From NCBI RefSeq assembly GCF_900215505.1, contig NZ_LT907844.1, positions 2,514,501 to 2,578,500 of the forward strand: a stretch of DNA of 64,000 bases, given 5' to 3'. The DNA comes from Cohaesibacter sp. ES.047 (lineage in GTDB: Bacteria; Pseudomonadota; Alphaproteobacteria; Rhizobiales; Cohaesibacteraceae). Positions 9,591-18,505 of the stretch are shown here, in pieces. Both the position numbers and the translations under genes were made by a program. The notes beneath the pieces are model-generated. The model did not search any database and was not told the DNA's origin. It saw nothing but the letters and a program-made list of their open reading frames with translations. Each line of letters begins with the position of its first letter. Position 1 is the first letter of the stretch.

Positions 9591-11588
9591 CTAGAACAGG
9601 GTGCCCTGCACGTTGTCATCCTTACCATCCTTGTTGCCGTCCTTCTCCGCTTTCTTGCGGGCACGGCCTTGCTTGGCCTGTTCCTTGAGGCGGGCAAGGA
9701 TTTCCTGCTCAATTGTCTTGGCAAGTTTCGCGGTGGCTTCTTCAAGACGCTGCGTGGATACCTCCTCGGCTGCCTGCACCGAGGATTCGAGTTCTTCCAC
9801 CAGCCTTTCGTCTTCTGCGGTTTCAAGCGGTGGCGTCGAACTGTCCAAGCTCTCTTTTCCCGCTTTTCCCTCTGCCTTGGTTGCGGCCTCGGCTTTTTCC
9901 GCGGTCACCGGAGCCTTGCGGCGCACAACCCGGCGACGGGCGCGCTTTCCGGCGATGGACAGAAGGTGGGCTTCGATGTCCTCGGCCGAAATCGCAGCGG
10001 CCCCCATGATCCCGGCCCCCTGTTCAGATCCCAAGCCCGCTTCTGTGGGAAGCGGAGCGCTGGCCACCGGGGCGACATCTTCATCGCTCGGCACGAAGGG
10101 GTCGATCAGAGATGCCGTTGCGTTGACATGACCATCGGCGAATTGCAGGCTCAACCCCTGTCCCGGATTAACCAGTTCGGCGCGGCGAATGGGAGAGCCA
10201 TCCCGATCCCTGACCATGACAAAGCCGCGATCCAGCACACCCTTGTAGGACAGACTGTCGAGCAGTCGGCTGGCTGAATCCAGCATTGAGCGCTTTTGCT
10301 TGCGCGTCAGCATCGAGCTGTTTGTCAGGCGATCACCCAGATCAGCCAGACGCTGCTTGTGATTTTTGGTCCGCTCAGTGACCAGACCGCCGCGCAGGCG
10401 AATAGCCGTGCTGTCAAGGTGAGCGCGTCTGGTCTGGGTGGAGCTGACAAGGCTTTTCTGCAGTCTGTTGTTGCGATCCTCGAGCCGTTCTCTTTGGTAG
10501 CGGACGCGATCCGAAATCAAGCCCGGACGCAGGCGGGACGAAGCGACCTCAAGACGCGACCGGCGATTTTGCGTCAGGCTGACAAGGCCCTGATCGAGCC
10601 GACCCGATGCCATGTCGAACCGCTGTCTGGCAAGGGCAAGAATGTCTCGCGGCTGGGGCAGGGCGCGGGCTGCTGAGCGCAAGTCCGCCCGGCGACGATC
10701 CATCATGCGGGCCACCGCACCATATTGGCGAAGGCCCAGATCACCCAGTGTCGCCACCAGCTCAGACCGCACCGGTAACGCCAATTCCGCAGCGCCTGTT
10801 GGAGTCGGCGCGCGCAAATCAGCCACATAGTCGATGAGGGTGACATCGGTCTCGTGCCCGACGGCGGAAATGACGGGGATATCGCTATCGGCGACGGCCC
10901 GGCACGGGGCTTCTTCGTTGAACCCCCACAGATCCTCAAGGCTCCCGCCCCCGCGTGCAACGATCAGAAGATCAGGCCGCGGGATTGGACCATCCGCAGG
11001 CAAGGCATTGAACCCGCGCACACCGGCTGCGACTTCCTCGGCGCAGCTCTCTCCCTGAACCCGAACAGGCCAGACCAGCACGTGGACAGGAAACCGATCC
11101 TGTACCCGGTGAAGAATGTCGCGAATAACGGCCCCGGTCGGTGAGGTGATCACACCGATAACCCGCGGCAGGTGGGGCAGAGGCTTCTTGCGTTCCTTGG
11201 CGAACAACCCTTCGGCAGCAAGTTTCTTCTTGCGCTCTTCGAGCAGCGCCATCAGGGCACCAGCGCCCGCCGGCTCCATATGGTCGATGACCATCTGGTA
11301 TTTGGACTGGCCGGGGAAGGTGGTCAGCTTGCCCGTTGCGATCACCTCAAGACCCTGTTCGGGCTTCACGGCAAGGCGCGAGGCCTGTCCGCGCCAGATA
11401 ACGCCGGACAGCACCGACTTGTCATCCTTGAGATCGAGATAAACATGGCCGGAGGCCGGGCGAGACACGCGCCCCAATTCACCACGCACACGCACATAGC
11501 CGAACTGATCCTCAATCGAGGACTTCACCGCATAGGAGATTTCCGAGACGGTGAATTCGGTAGCGTTGGAGGGTGCAGGGTCGGACAT
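9591..11588 (-). CDS. xseA: Exodeoxyribonuclease VII large subunit with long C-terminal extension
   Basis: The chosen ATG at 11588 (MSDPAPSN) has GGGAAG upstream; a TTG lies four codons earlier. The 665-residue protein has an OB-fold domain (about 10-105, with [17 protein letters not shown] and [13 protein letters not shown]). The catalytic domain follows ([28 protein letters not shown], then [16 protein letters not shown] and [11 protein letters not shown]). A coiled-coil region spans about 270-450. Typical XseA proteins are about 400-530 residues. About 150 extra residues at the end are rich in Ala, Glu and Lys. XseA pairs with XseB to degrade single-stranded DNA; xseB is not in the window. 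Confidence 0.95.
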   Translation of the reverse strand: MSDPAPSNATEFTVSEISYAVKSSIEDQFGYVRVRGELGRVSRPASGHVYLDLKDDKSVLSGVIWRGQASRLAVKPEQGLEVIATGKLTTFPGQSKYQMVIDHMEPAGAGALMALLEERKKKLAAEGLFAKERKKPLPHLPRVIGVITSPTGAVIRDILHRVQDRFPVHVLVWPVRVQGESCAEEVAAGVRGFNALPADGPIPRPDLLIVARGGGSLEDLWGFNEEAPCRAVADSDIPVISAVGHETDVTLIDYVADLRAPTPTGAAELALPVRSELVATLGDLGLRQYGAVARMMDRRRADLRSAARALPQPRDILALARQRFDMASGRLDQGLVSLTQNRRSRLEVASSRLRPGLISDRVRYQRERLEDRNNRLQKSLVSSTQTRRAHLDSTAIRLRGGLVTERTKNHKQRLADLGDRLTNSSMLTRKQKRSMLDSASRLLDSLSYKGVLDRGFVMVRDRDGSPIRRAELVNPGQGLSLQFADGHVNATASLIDPFVPSDEDVAPVASAPLPTEAGLGSEQGAGIMGAAAISAEDIEAHLLSIAGKRARRRVVRRKAPVTAEKAEAATKAEGKAGKESLDSSTPPLETAEDERLVEELESSVQAAEEVSTQRLEEATAKLAKTIEQEILARLKEQAKQGRARKKAEKDGNKDGKDDNVQGTLF

Positions 11589-11826
11589 GGCACTTCCCAA
11601 GGATCAGAATCGGAACAAAGGCTTGATCCTCATAGGTGCCTGTCTTTCCCGCTCCGGTCAAGCACCCCTGTGCCCTGACGCACCATCCAGACATCATGTG
11701 CCGAGTCCATCGTCGGAGTGTCAGCGCGGTGTTTCTGTATGGGAGTTCGGGCGATCTGCCTCTTGTCACATGGGCCCATTCGGCGCAATAAGGACAAGTG
11801 TGATTTCTCAAGACCGAGCGAGACCG

Positions 11827-12597
11827 ATGTCCCATTACGACTTCAAGAGCCAGCGCCTTTGGGTGGAACAGGATATTGCCGAGCGGATCGCCATTCCCTG
11901 CGACCGGGCGCAAGCGAACTATCTGCTCAATGTGCTGCGCATGGAAGAGGGTGACGAGATGCTCATCTTCAACGGGCGCGATGGTGAATGGAAGGTCGAA
12001 GTGCGGCCTCTTGGTCGCAAGAAATGCGTCCTTGTGCCGGTCGAGCAGCTGCGACCCCAACCGCAAGAGCTGGGGTCGGATCTGCATTATCTCTTTGCAC
12101 CACTTAAATCCGCTCGCATCGACTATATGGCGCAAAAGGCCGTGGAGATGGGAGCAAGCCAGTTGCGCCCCGTGTTCACCCAGCACACGCAGGAGCGGCG
12201 TCCCAAACTCGACAAGATGCGCGTCAATGTGATCGAGGCAGCAGAACAATGCGGAATCCTTGCCATCCCTGAAGTCACCGAGCCTGTTACGCTGCCCAAA
12301 CTGCTTGACGGTTGGGAAGACAATGAGGACGGCCGCCATATTGTCTTCTGCGATGAGGGGGAGTTGGGCAAAGATCCTTTGGCGCTGCTCGATACGCTTC
12401 GTGGTGAGGGCGAGGCCGTGCCGCCACTCGCCTTGCTTATCGGTCCTGAAGGAGGCTTCTCGGTCGAGGAACGGGAGCGTCTCAGGGGCTTATCTTTTGT
12501 CACGCCAATCCCGCTCGGGCCCCGGATCTTGCGAGCCGACACCGCTGCGGTGGCCGCGCTCGCCATTCTTCAGGCAGTTTTGGGTGACTGGCGTTAG
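11827..12597 (+). CDS. rsmE: 16S rRNA (uracil-1498-N3)-methyltransferase
   Basis: The frame is open from 11551 but the family start fits the ATG at 11827 ([11 protein letters not shown]), giving 256 residues. The N-terminal PUA-like domain contains [15 protein letters not shown]. The C-terminal SPOUT domain shows the knot signatures [13 protein letters not shown] and [11 protein letters not shown], which bind S-adenosylmethionine. RsmE methylates U1498 of 16S rRNA in the decoding region. It is divergent from xseA across a spacer of about 240 bases. Confidence 0.95.
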   Translation: MSHYDFKSQRLWVEQDIAERIAIPCDRAQANYLLNVLRMEEGDEMLIFNGRDGEWKVEVRPLGRKKCVLVPVEQLRPQPQELGSDLHYLFAPLKSARIDYMAQKAVEMGASQLRPVFTQHTQERRPKLDKMRVNVIEAAEQCGILAIPEVTEPVTLPKLLDGWEDNEDGRHIVFCDEGELGKDPLALLDTLRGEGEAVPPLALLIGPEGGFSVEERERLRGLSFVTPIPLGPRILRADTAAVAALAILQAVLGDWR

Positions 12598-12710
12598 GCC
12601 CGCCAACCACCCGCAAGCGATAAACATACTGTCCCAAAGGCACATACACCATTCAATGCGCTTGCGATTGTGTCTAGTTCCTCCCCCTCTCTCATCATGG
12701 GATTTCCTGA

Positions 12711-13358
12711 ATGATCATGTCCGCTGACTCTTGGGGCCTTTTCCTGTTCGCCTGTCTGATGCTGAATATTGCGCCCGGACCCGATTTGATTTTCATAATG
12801 AGCCGCACAATCGGTCACGGCAGGAAAGTTGGGATCGCGGCTTCTCTCGGGGTATGTAGCGGGGCGCTGGTTCATGTCTTTGCCGCCGCGCTCGGGCTTT
12901 CGGCTATCCTGGCCACCTCTGCCATGGCCTTTTCGATCGTGAAATATGTTGGCGCGGCCTATCTGGTCTGGTTGGGGTTGAAGACCCTGTTCAGCCGACA
13001 GTCATCACTGGCGCTTGACGAGGCCAACGACAAGCAGAGCGTGACGCCCTTTGCCGCCTATCGGCAGGGCGTTCTGGTGGATATTTTCAATCCCAAGGCC
13101 GCCTTGTTCTTTCTTGCCTTCCTGCCCCAGTTCATAGCCCATGATATAGGGCGGTCGTCTCTGGTGATCTTTGCCGAGACGGTGTTCCTGGGTTGCGTGG
13201 TCATCCTGATCGCCTTCGCCGTCGAGGCCTGCTTCGTGCTCGCTGCTGCGTCATTGGGGCGGTTCCTGCGCAACCACAACACACTCACTCAGTGGATCGA
13301 CCGGGCCTTTGGCGGCTTGCTGCTGGGCATCGGTGCCCGGATTGCGCTCAGCGAATAG
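12711..13358 (+). CDS. LysE/RhtB family amino-acid exporter
   Basis: A 215-residue membrane protein with about six transmembrane segments. The N-terminal signature MLNIAPGPDLIFIMSRT and the GAALGLSAIL-like region and DIFNPKAALFFLAFLPQF are characteristic of LysE/RhtB translocators. These export amino acids or related metabolites by proton exchange. Start is ATG 12711, with a second in-frame ATG at 12717. No neighbour gives a hint of the substrate. Confidence 0.9.
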   Translation: MIMSADSWGLFLFACLMLNIAPGPDLIFIMSRTIGHGRKVGIAASLGVCSGALVHVFAAALGLSAILATSAMAFSIVKYVGAAYLVWLGLKTLFSRQSSLALDEANDKQSVTPFAAYRQGVLVDIFNPKAALFFLAFLPQFIAHDIGRSSLVIFAETVFLGCVVILIAFAVEACFVLAAASLGRFLRNHNTLTQWIDRAFGGLLLGIGARIALSE

Positions 13359-13478
13359 ACCAAAGTGCGTCGGGGCTGTCAGCCCAGCTTCGCCTTGCTG
13401 CCATTCATCAACAAAGCGGCTTTGACCGATCAAAATCTTTGACTTGTCTCTCACCCCATTCTTGCATAGCGTCGCGCC

Positions 13479-14447
13479 ATGACTGACAACAGCACACCCA
13501 AACTCTCGCCGCTTCTGATGGCTGGTCGTGACAGGCCCCTGCTTGGCATTGCCTTCATGCTGTCTTTTTGTGCTGTCATTCCCTTTGCCGACGCACTTAT
13601 GAAAATCCTGTCCGGTAGTGTTCCTGTCGTCACGGTACTCATCGTGCGCTACATTTGCCAGATTGTGCTGATGACGCCCCTGATGCTGCGCCAGAAGAAG
13701 GGCGTGGGTCATCTTCTGAACCTGTCCGCCAAAGCTTGGTGGTGCCTGTTCTGGCGCTCGTTGATGCACATTCTGGGCATCGTGGGCATGTATTACGGCC
13801 TCAAGCACATGGCACTTGCGGATACCACGGCCATTGCCTTCATCTATCCCATTCTGATGCTCTTCGCTGGCCATATCTTTATGCAGGAGCAGATCGGACC
13901 GCACCGGATTGCGGCGGCGCTTTTCGGTTTCATCGGGACGCTGATGGTTGTTCAGCCCAATTTCCTTGCCGTCGGGGCGAATGCGCTCTGGCCAGTCGGC
14001 GTGGCCGGGACCTTTGTGGTCTTCATGCTGGTTACCAGAACCATGAGCCGTGAGATCGACCCCATTTCCATTCAGGTGGTCTCGGGCATCATGGCGCTGG
14101 GCATCCTGTTCATCCCGGTGCTTGTGCTGGATGCGGAGGTATTTCCGCTTTTCAGTCCACTATGGCCGAGTGCTGAGGACTGGCCCTTGTTGATCGGCGC
14201 AGGCACCATCGGCACCGTCGGTCACTTGTTGATGACCGCTGCGGTTCGTTATACGCCATCCGCAACCTTGGCTCCGATGCAATATCTGGAAATTCCGTTT
14301 GCCACAGCGATTGGCTGGGCGATCTTCTCTGATCTGCCCAATCAACTGGCCGGATTGGGCATTGTCGTCACCGTCTGCGGCGGTATTTACATGATCTACC
14401 GCGAACAGCTCGCGCAGCGTCAAGCCGCCTCACACGGCAAAGCCTGA
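13479..14447 (+). CDS. EamA/DMT family permease
   Basis: A 322-residue protein with about ten transmembrane segments arranged as two EamA repeats. Typical pieces are GIVGMYYGLKHMALADTTAIAFIYPI in the first repeat (shown in part) and TPSATLAPMQYLEIPFA in the second. It belongs to the drug/metabolite transporter superfamily and probably exports a small metabolite. The start at 13479 has no strong ribosome-binding site. It is convergent with the MarR gene. Confidence 0.88.
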   Translation: MTDNSTPKLSPLLMAGRDRPLLGIAFMLSFCAVIPFADALMKILSGSVPVVTVLIVRYICQIVLMTPLMLRQKKGVGHLLNLSAKAWWCLFWRSLMHILGIVGMYYGLKHMALADTTAIAFIYPILMLFAGHIFMQEQIGPHRIAAALFGFIGTLMVVQPNFLAVGANALWPVGVAGTFVVFMLVTRTMSREIDPISIQVVSGIMALGILFIPVLVLDAEVFPLFSPLWPSAEDWPLLIGAGTIGTVGHLLMTAAVRYTPSATLAPMQYLEIPFATAIGWAIFSDLPNQLAGLGIVVTVCGGIYMIYREQLAQRQAASHGKA

Positions 14448-14488
14448 AGCATCAAGAATTCTCACGTGCAAGCCAGCCGGTCTGCCCT

Positions 14489-15028
14489 TCAGGCTTCCTG
14501 TTGCGGGCCATCAAGCTGCTCGACACTGATGAGCAGCTTGGCCATCAGACCGTTCAGGGTCTGTTGTTCTTCGCGTGTCAGGGCTGCGAGAATGCGCGCT
14601 TCATTTGTCAGATGGCGCTGAGCAACAGTCTCGATCAGATCGGTGCCCTTGTCGGTCAGGGCGACAATGGTGCCGCGCCGATCCTTGGGATTGGCCCGTC
14701 GCTCAACCAGTCCGGCCTTTTCCAGCCGGTCAAGCCGGTTGGTCATGCCGCCCGACGAAATCATGGTTGCATCATACATTTGCGACGGGGTGAGGGCATA
14801 ATGGCCCGTTTCATTGCGCCCCGCACGGCGCAGGGTCGCCAGTACGTCAAACTCACCGCTCTGCAATCCGAATTGCTCGAACAGGGGGTCGATATGGCGT
14901 GACCGCACGACATTGGTTGTTTCGTTGATGCGCCCCAGAAGCTCCATCGGCAGCAGATCCCAGTCCGGCTTTTCCTGCCGCCACTGATCTGCTGCGACCC
15001 CCGCTCGGTCCTTCTGTTGCTGTTTCAT
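14489..15028 (-). CDS. MarR family transcriptional regulator
   Basis: The 179-residue protein has a winged-helix MarR fold. Visible elements are SGEFDVLATLRRAG, the recognition region SGGMTNRLDRLEKAGLV, the wing RRANPKDRRGTIVALT, and a C-terminal dimerisation helix. It is divergent from a DMT permease, with nested inverted repeats in the shared spacer (15132-15166). The simplest reading is a repressor of itself and of the permease, responding to a small aromatic or phenolic ligand as many MarR proteins do. The ligand is not known. Confidence 0.92.
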   Translation of the reverse strand: MKQQQKDRAGVAADQWRQEKPDWDLLPMELLGRINETTNVVRSRHIDPLFEQFGLQSGEFDVLATLRRAGRNETGHYALTPSQMYDATMISSGGMTNRLDRLEKAGLVERRANPKDRRGTIVALTDKGTDLIETVAQRHLTNEARILAALTREEQQTLNGLMAKLLISVEQLDGPQQEA

Positions 15029-15131
15029 TGCCTCGTTTCCCTGCTTGCGTTGTCAATTTGTGAGCCTTGCGGCCGCCATAACCCCCACCATAAGGCGCTG
15101 AACGATCATGTGCAATTTATCTTTTGAGTAA

Positions 15132-15166
15132 ATATCTTGACATTAAGATAATTAATGACAAGATAT
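15132..15166. promoter_or_regulatory. MarR operator: nested inverted repeats in the marR-DMT divergent spacer
   Basis: TATCTTGACATTAAGATA (15133-15150) has perfect TATCTT/AAGATA half-sites and resembles the ATCTTGA-like sites of MarR self-operators. A second, wider repeat pairs ATATCTTG (15132-15139) with CAAGATAT (15159-15166). TTGACA at 15137-15142 could also be the -35 box of the permease gene, placing the operator over its promoter. Confidence 0.7.
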
Positions 15167-15248
15167 ATTGAAGATGCACTCGAAGGCGCGTGAAGGCACC
15201 CATTTCCGCAGCCTTCCAGATTTTGAAGCTTCGTGATAGAGGTAGCCA

Positions 15249-16247
15249 ATGACACAAGAAACGATCGCCGCCGATGCCGGTACCAACGCGGTACTGGATG
15301 AAGCGCCCGCCTCTGCAATCCCGGATGCACCGACTGAGACACTGAAGCAGCAGGCCCTGCCCGTGCTTCTGGTGCTCGTGGTGGGGACATTGCTTGCCGC
15401 TCAGGTGCTTCTGGGCAAACAGGGCATTCGCGCCGGAGCCAGTCCGCTCAGTTTTCTCTCGTTTGCCCTGATGTTGGCAGGCTTTGTGCTCTTCGTGACA
15501 AGCTTTGTTCGGCGACAGGGGGCCGCTCTGCGGGGACAGGTGCTCGAATATGGCATCTTGTCGGGTTTGCTGTTCGTGTTGCCCAATGCGGTTGCCTTCA
15601 TGGCCGTCGGTCATGTGGGAGCGGGCTTCATTTCCATGACGCTTCTGTTCCCGCTGCTCATCACCTATCTGCTGGCATTGATGCTGCGTGTCGAACGCTT
15701 TGCGCTCTGGCGCATGGTTGCTCTCCTGCTGGGACTGGCGGGCGGTGTGCTCTTGTCAGCATCCAAGGCGGGGTTGGGTGATGCGCCGCTGTTCTGGATC
15801 CTTGTTTCACTGACCGGGCCGCTTTTTCTCGCCATGGGCAATATCTACCGCACCATGCGCTGGCCTACAGGCGTCGCGCCGCTCTTTCTGGCGAGCATGA
15901 TGCTGCTGTTTGCCGGAGCCGGCTTGCTTCCGCTGGCGTTGACATTTGAGGGACCATCCGGTCCCGCAAGCCTGTTCCAGCCCGCCACACTGCCCTTTCT
16001 GGCCCTTGAGGTCGCCACATTCAGCTTGCTCTACCTGCTCTATTTCATCCTGCAAAAGGTTGCAGGACCCGTCTATCTTTCGCAGATCGGATTGGTCGGC
16101 GCAGTGGTCGGGGCCAGCGTTGCACGGCTCTGGCTTGATGAGGCGCTGCCGCCAAACCTGTTGCTGTCCGCGTTGATGATCGGGGCCGGCATTGTGTTGT
16201 TCCAATGGGCAGGCAGCCGGGCCAAAGCCGATCGGGCGGGCAAATAG
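15249..16247 (+). CDS. EamA/DMT family permease, probable MarR-regulated efflux
   Basis: A 332-residue membrane protein starting at an ATG preceded by AGAGG. After about 35 soluble residues there are about ten transmembrane segments in two EamA repeats, including GHVGAGFISMTLLFPLLITY and GPVYLSQIGLVGAVVGASVA. It lies divergent from the MarR regulator with the operator over its probable promoter, so its expression is likely released by a MarR ligand. A good intrinsic terminator follows at 16305-16327. Substrate is unknown. Confidence 0.88.
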   Translation: MTQETIAADAGTNAVLDEAPASAIPDAPTETLKQQALPVLLVLVVGTLLAAQVLLGKQGIRAGASPLSFLSFALMLAGFVLFVTSFVRRQGAALRGQVLEYGILSGLLFVLPNAVAFMAVGHVGAGFISMTLLFPLLITYLLALMLRVERFALWRMVALLLGLAGGVLLSASKAGLGDAPLFWILVSLTGPLFLAMGNIYRTMRWPTGVAPLFLASMMLLFAGAGLLPLALTFEGPSGPASLFQPATLPFLALEVATFSLLYLLYFILQKVAGPVYLSQIGLVGAVVGASVARLWLDEALPPNLLLSALMIGAGIVLFQWAGSRAKADRAGK

Positions 16248-16304
16248 GCTCGACCGATGACACCCCTCTCAGCCGAGCAGATCCCCAATGGGAACGACGA
16301 ACAG

Positions 16305-16327
16305 GACCGCCTTCGTGGCGGTCTTTT
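16305..16327 (+). terminator. Intrinsic terminator after the DMT permease
   Basis: GACCGCC (16305-16311) pairs with GGCGGTC (16317-16323) around a TTCGT loop and is followed by TTTT. It is 58 bases after the permease stop. Confidence 0.8.
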
Positions 16328-16532
16328 GCTCATCGTTCAGGCCTTCTGAACAACCGCCTGAATTGGCTTGAATTTCGCTATATTGACCTTGTGTCTCATG
16401 GAAATTCGGTGCACAAGACGGGATACATTGACTTTCTTTGATTGTTTTTGATGTCATGATCGGGAATATGAAAATTGAATCCCGCAACAATCCGCAGCGC
16501 TGCCATTGTAACCCGGCTTCCAAGATCCTAAG

Positions 16533-16560
16533 TTGACACAGCGTGCTGCCTTCCCTTAAT
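16533..16560 (+). promoter_or_regulatory. Candidate sigma-70 promoter of gshA
   Basis: TTGACA at 16533-16538 and CTTAAT at 16555-16560 are separated by 16 bases and lie 39 bases before the gshA start. Only the -35 box is a strong match. Confidence 0.4.
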
Positions 16561-16598
16561 CGACAGCCAAGCCTGCCCAATTTGCAAGGAGCCCATAA

Positions 16599-17978
16599 AT
16601 GGCCGCTTCCGATACATCCCCTGTCGTCCTGACCCTTGATAGCCGCGAGACCCTTATCGAGTCTCTTTCGAGCGGCGAGAAGCCCAAGGACAAATGGCGC
16701 ATTGGGTCCGAGCACGAAAAGTTCGTCTTCTACAAGGATACCTTGGATCCTGTGCCCTACGAGGGTGAGCGCGGCATAGAACGCCTGCTGCTCGGCATGG
16801 AAGGGCTTCTGGGCTGGAAGCGCGTGGAAGACAAGGGCAAGATCATCGGTCTGGTCGATCCGATCGAAGGCGGAGCCATCTCTCTTGAGCCCGGTGGCCA
16901 GTTCGAGTTGTCCGGCGCTCCGCTCGACAATCTGCATCAGACCTGCCGCGAAGTGCATGGCCATCTGGCACAACTCCGTGAAGTGGCTGATCCCTTGGGT
17001 ATCGGTTTCCTCGGTCTGGGCGTGTCACCCAAGTGGCATCGCGAAGAGGTCCCGGTGATGCCCAAGAGCCGCTATGGCATCATGATGAACTATATGCCCA
17101 AGGTGGGCAGTCGTGGTCTTGATATGATGTTCCGCTCCTGCACCATTCAGGTCAATCTCGATTTCGGCAGCGAAGCGGATATGGTCCAGAAGATGCGGGT
17201 TGGTATCGCCCTTCAGCCCATAGCAACTGCCTTGTTTGCCAACAGTCCCTTTGTTGATGGTCACAAGAACGGCTACCAGTCCCTGCGCGGCGCGATCTGG
17301 CACGACACGGATCCGGACCGGACAGGCACCTTGCCTTTCGTCTTCGAGCAAGGTTTTGGCTACGAGCAATATGTCGACTGGGCGCTCGACGTGCCGATGT
17401 ATTTCATCACGCGGGAAGGCACCTATTACGACATGACCGGGATGACATTCCGCGATTACCTCAACGGCAAGCGCAAGGATGACACTCCCGACACCATGCC
17501 CACCCTGCAGGATTGGGAAGATCATCTGACAACCGTCTTCCCCGAAGTGCGCCTCAAACGCTATATCGAGATGCGCGGCGCGGATGGGGGGCCATGGCGA
17601 CGCATCTGTGCGCTTCCTGCGCTTTGGACGGGGCTGCTGTATCATCAGCCCTCACTGGATGCGGCCTGGGATCTGGTCAAGGACTGGACCGCGGAAGAGC
17701 GGGACGCGATGCGCATCGATGTTGCGACCAATGGCCTGAAGACGAAATTCCGGGACACGAACATTCTCGCCATCGCCAAACAGGTGGTTGACCTTTCCCG
17801 CAAAGGTCTTGCCGCACGGGATCGGCTCAATGGGGCCGGGTTCGATGAAACCCAGTATCTGGCAGCGCTTGAGGAAACCGTGACCATGGGCCTCACGCCT
17901 TCGGACCAGTTGCTCATGCGATATAACAACGAATGGGGCGGCAACATCGATCGGGTCTTTGAGGACTTCGCCTACTAA
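16599..17978 (+). CDS. gshA: Glutamate-cysteine ligase (GCS2 family)
   Basis: The 459-residue protein starts at an ATG behind AAGGAG. It matches the alphaproteobacterial and plant-type GCS2 family, with WRIGSEHEKF near residue 35, SLEPGGQFELSG near 95, and the central YMPKVGSRGLDMMFRS block. Length agrees with rhizobial GshA proteins. It catalyses ATP-dependent joining of glutamate and cysteine, the first step of glutathione synthesis, in the cytoplasm. A sigma-70-like promoter lies upstream. gshB is not in the window. Confidence 0.95.
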   Translation: MAASDTSPVVLTLDSRETLIESLSSGEKPKDKWRIGSEHEKFVFYKDTLDPVPYEGERGIERLLLGMEGLLGWKRVEDKGKIIGLVDPIEGGAISLEPGGQFELSGAPLDNLHQTCREVHGHLAQLREVADPLGIGFLGLGVSPKWHREEVPVMPKSRYGIMMNYMPKVGSRGLDMMFRSCTIQVNLDFGSEADMVQKMRVGIALQPIATALFANSPFVDGHKNGYQSLRGAIWHDTDPDRTGTLPFVFEQGFGYEQYVDWALDVPMYFITREGTYYDMTGMTFRDYLNGKRKDDTPDTMPTLQDWEDHLTTVFPEVRLKRYIEMRGADGGPWRRICALPALWTGLLYHQPSLDAAWDLVKDWTAEERDAMRIDVATNGLKTKFRDTNILAIAKQVVDLSRKGLAARDRLNGAGFDETQYLAALEETVTMGLTPSDQLLMRYNNEWGGNIDRVFEDFAY

Positions 17979-18053
17979 GAAGCCGGATCCGACGCATTTC
18001 GCCTCCCTTTCTGGATCAAAGGATCATGAAGGACGGAACGGGGGATCTATGCG

Positions 18054-18437
18054 ATGAAAAGGCTGATACAGTTTCTGATTGGCGGCATTTTGACCTTGTC
18101 GACTTTGGGAGCGTGTGTTCCCACTGATATCATGGGTCAAAAACCGGATAAGACACCGGTGAAACTGCTTTTCTATCCCGGCGGCGTGCGCCTCGATGAT
18201 CTGGTTGTCTTCGAGGGAAAGAGCTATTTCGGAACCGTGGAGACCATTGAGAACGAACCGCTCGATGATCTGAAGTTCACCACCAAGTCAGGCAAGATCT
18301 TCATCGCTGAATGCACGGCGATCAGCGCGACCAAGGCTGGCCAACAGCAATGTGCCGAATATGAGATCTACCGCAGTGATGATGAAACGGTCATCCCGGA
18401 GCGTACGGTCCTTTATCGTCCCAGATGGCTGAAATAA
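18054..18437 (+). CDS. Small predicted lipoprotein of unknown function
   Basis: The 127-residue protein begins with MKR, a hydrophobic stretch (FLIGGILTLST) and a lipobox LGAC with the lipidated cysteine at residue 21. The mature part has FYPGGVRLDDLVVF and a cysteine pair (AECTAIS and QQCAEYE), and looks like a small beta-rich domain. No family is recognised. It lies 75 bases after gshA on the same strand and may be cotranscribed. Export and lipidation are well supported, function is not. Confidence 0.75.
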   Translation: MKRLIQFLIGGILTLSTLGACVPTDIMGQKPDKTPVKLLFYPGGVRLDDLVVFEGKSYFGTVETIENEPLDDLKFTTKSGKIFIAECTAISATKAGQQQCAEYEIYRSDDETVIPERTVLYRPRWLK

Positions 18438-18461
18438 AAAGGGCCGCTCGGATGAGCGGCC
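18438..18461 (-). terminator. Intrinsic terminator of the lipocalin-like gene, possibly shared
   Basis: GGCCGCTC (18442-18449) pairs with GAGCGGCC (18454-18461) around a GGAT loop. On the minus strand the stem is followed by CTTTTTATTTC. It therefore best serves the minus-strand gene ending at 18506, and may also stop the lipoprotein transcript. Confidence 0.75.
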
Positions 18462-18505
18462 GCAGGGCTTTGTGTAATCTCGAAGAGGAGGGGCCACGAG
18501 GTGCG

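Larger units (their letters stand above)
16248..16598. other. Spacer between DMT permease and gshA
   Basis: It holds the permease terminator (16305-16327) and, near its end, a plausible gshA promoter (16533-16560). No coding frame is supported. Confidence 0.5.
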
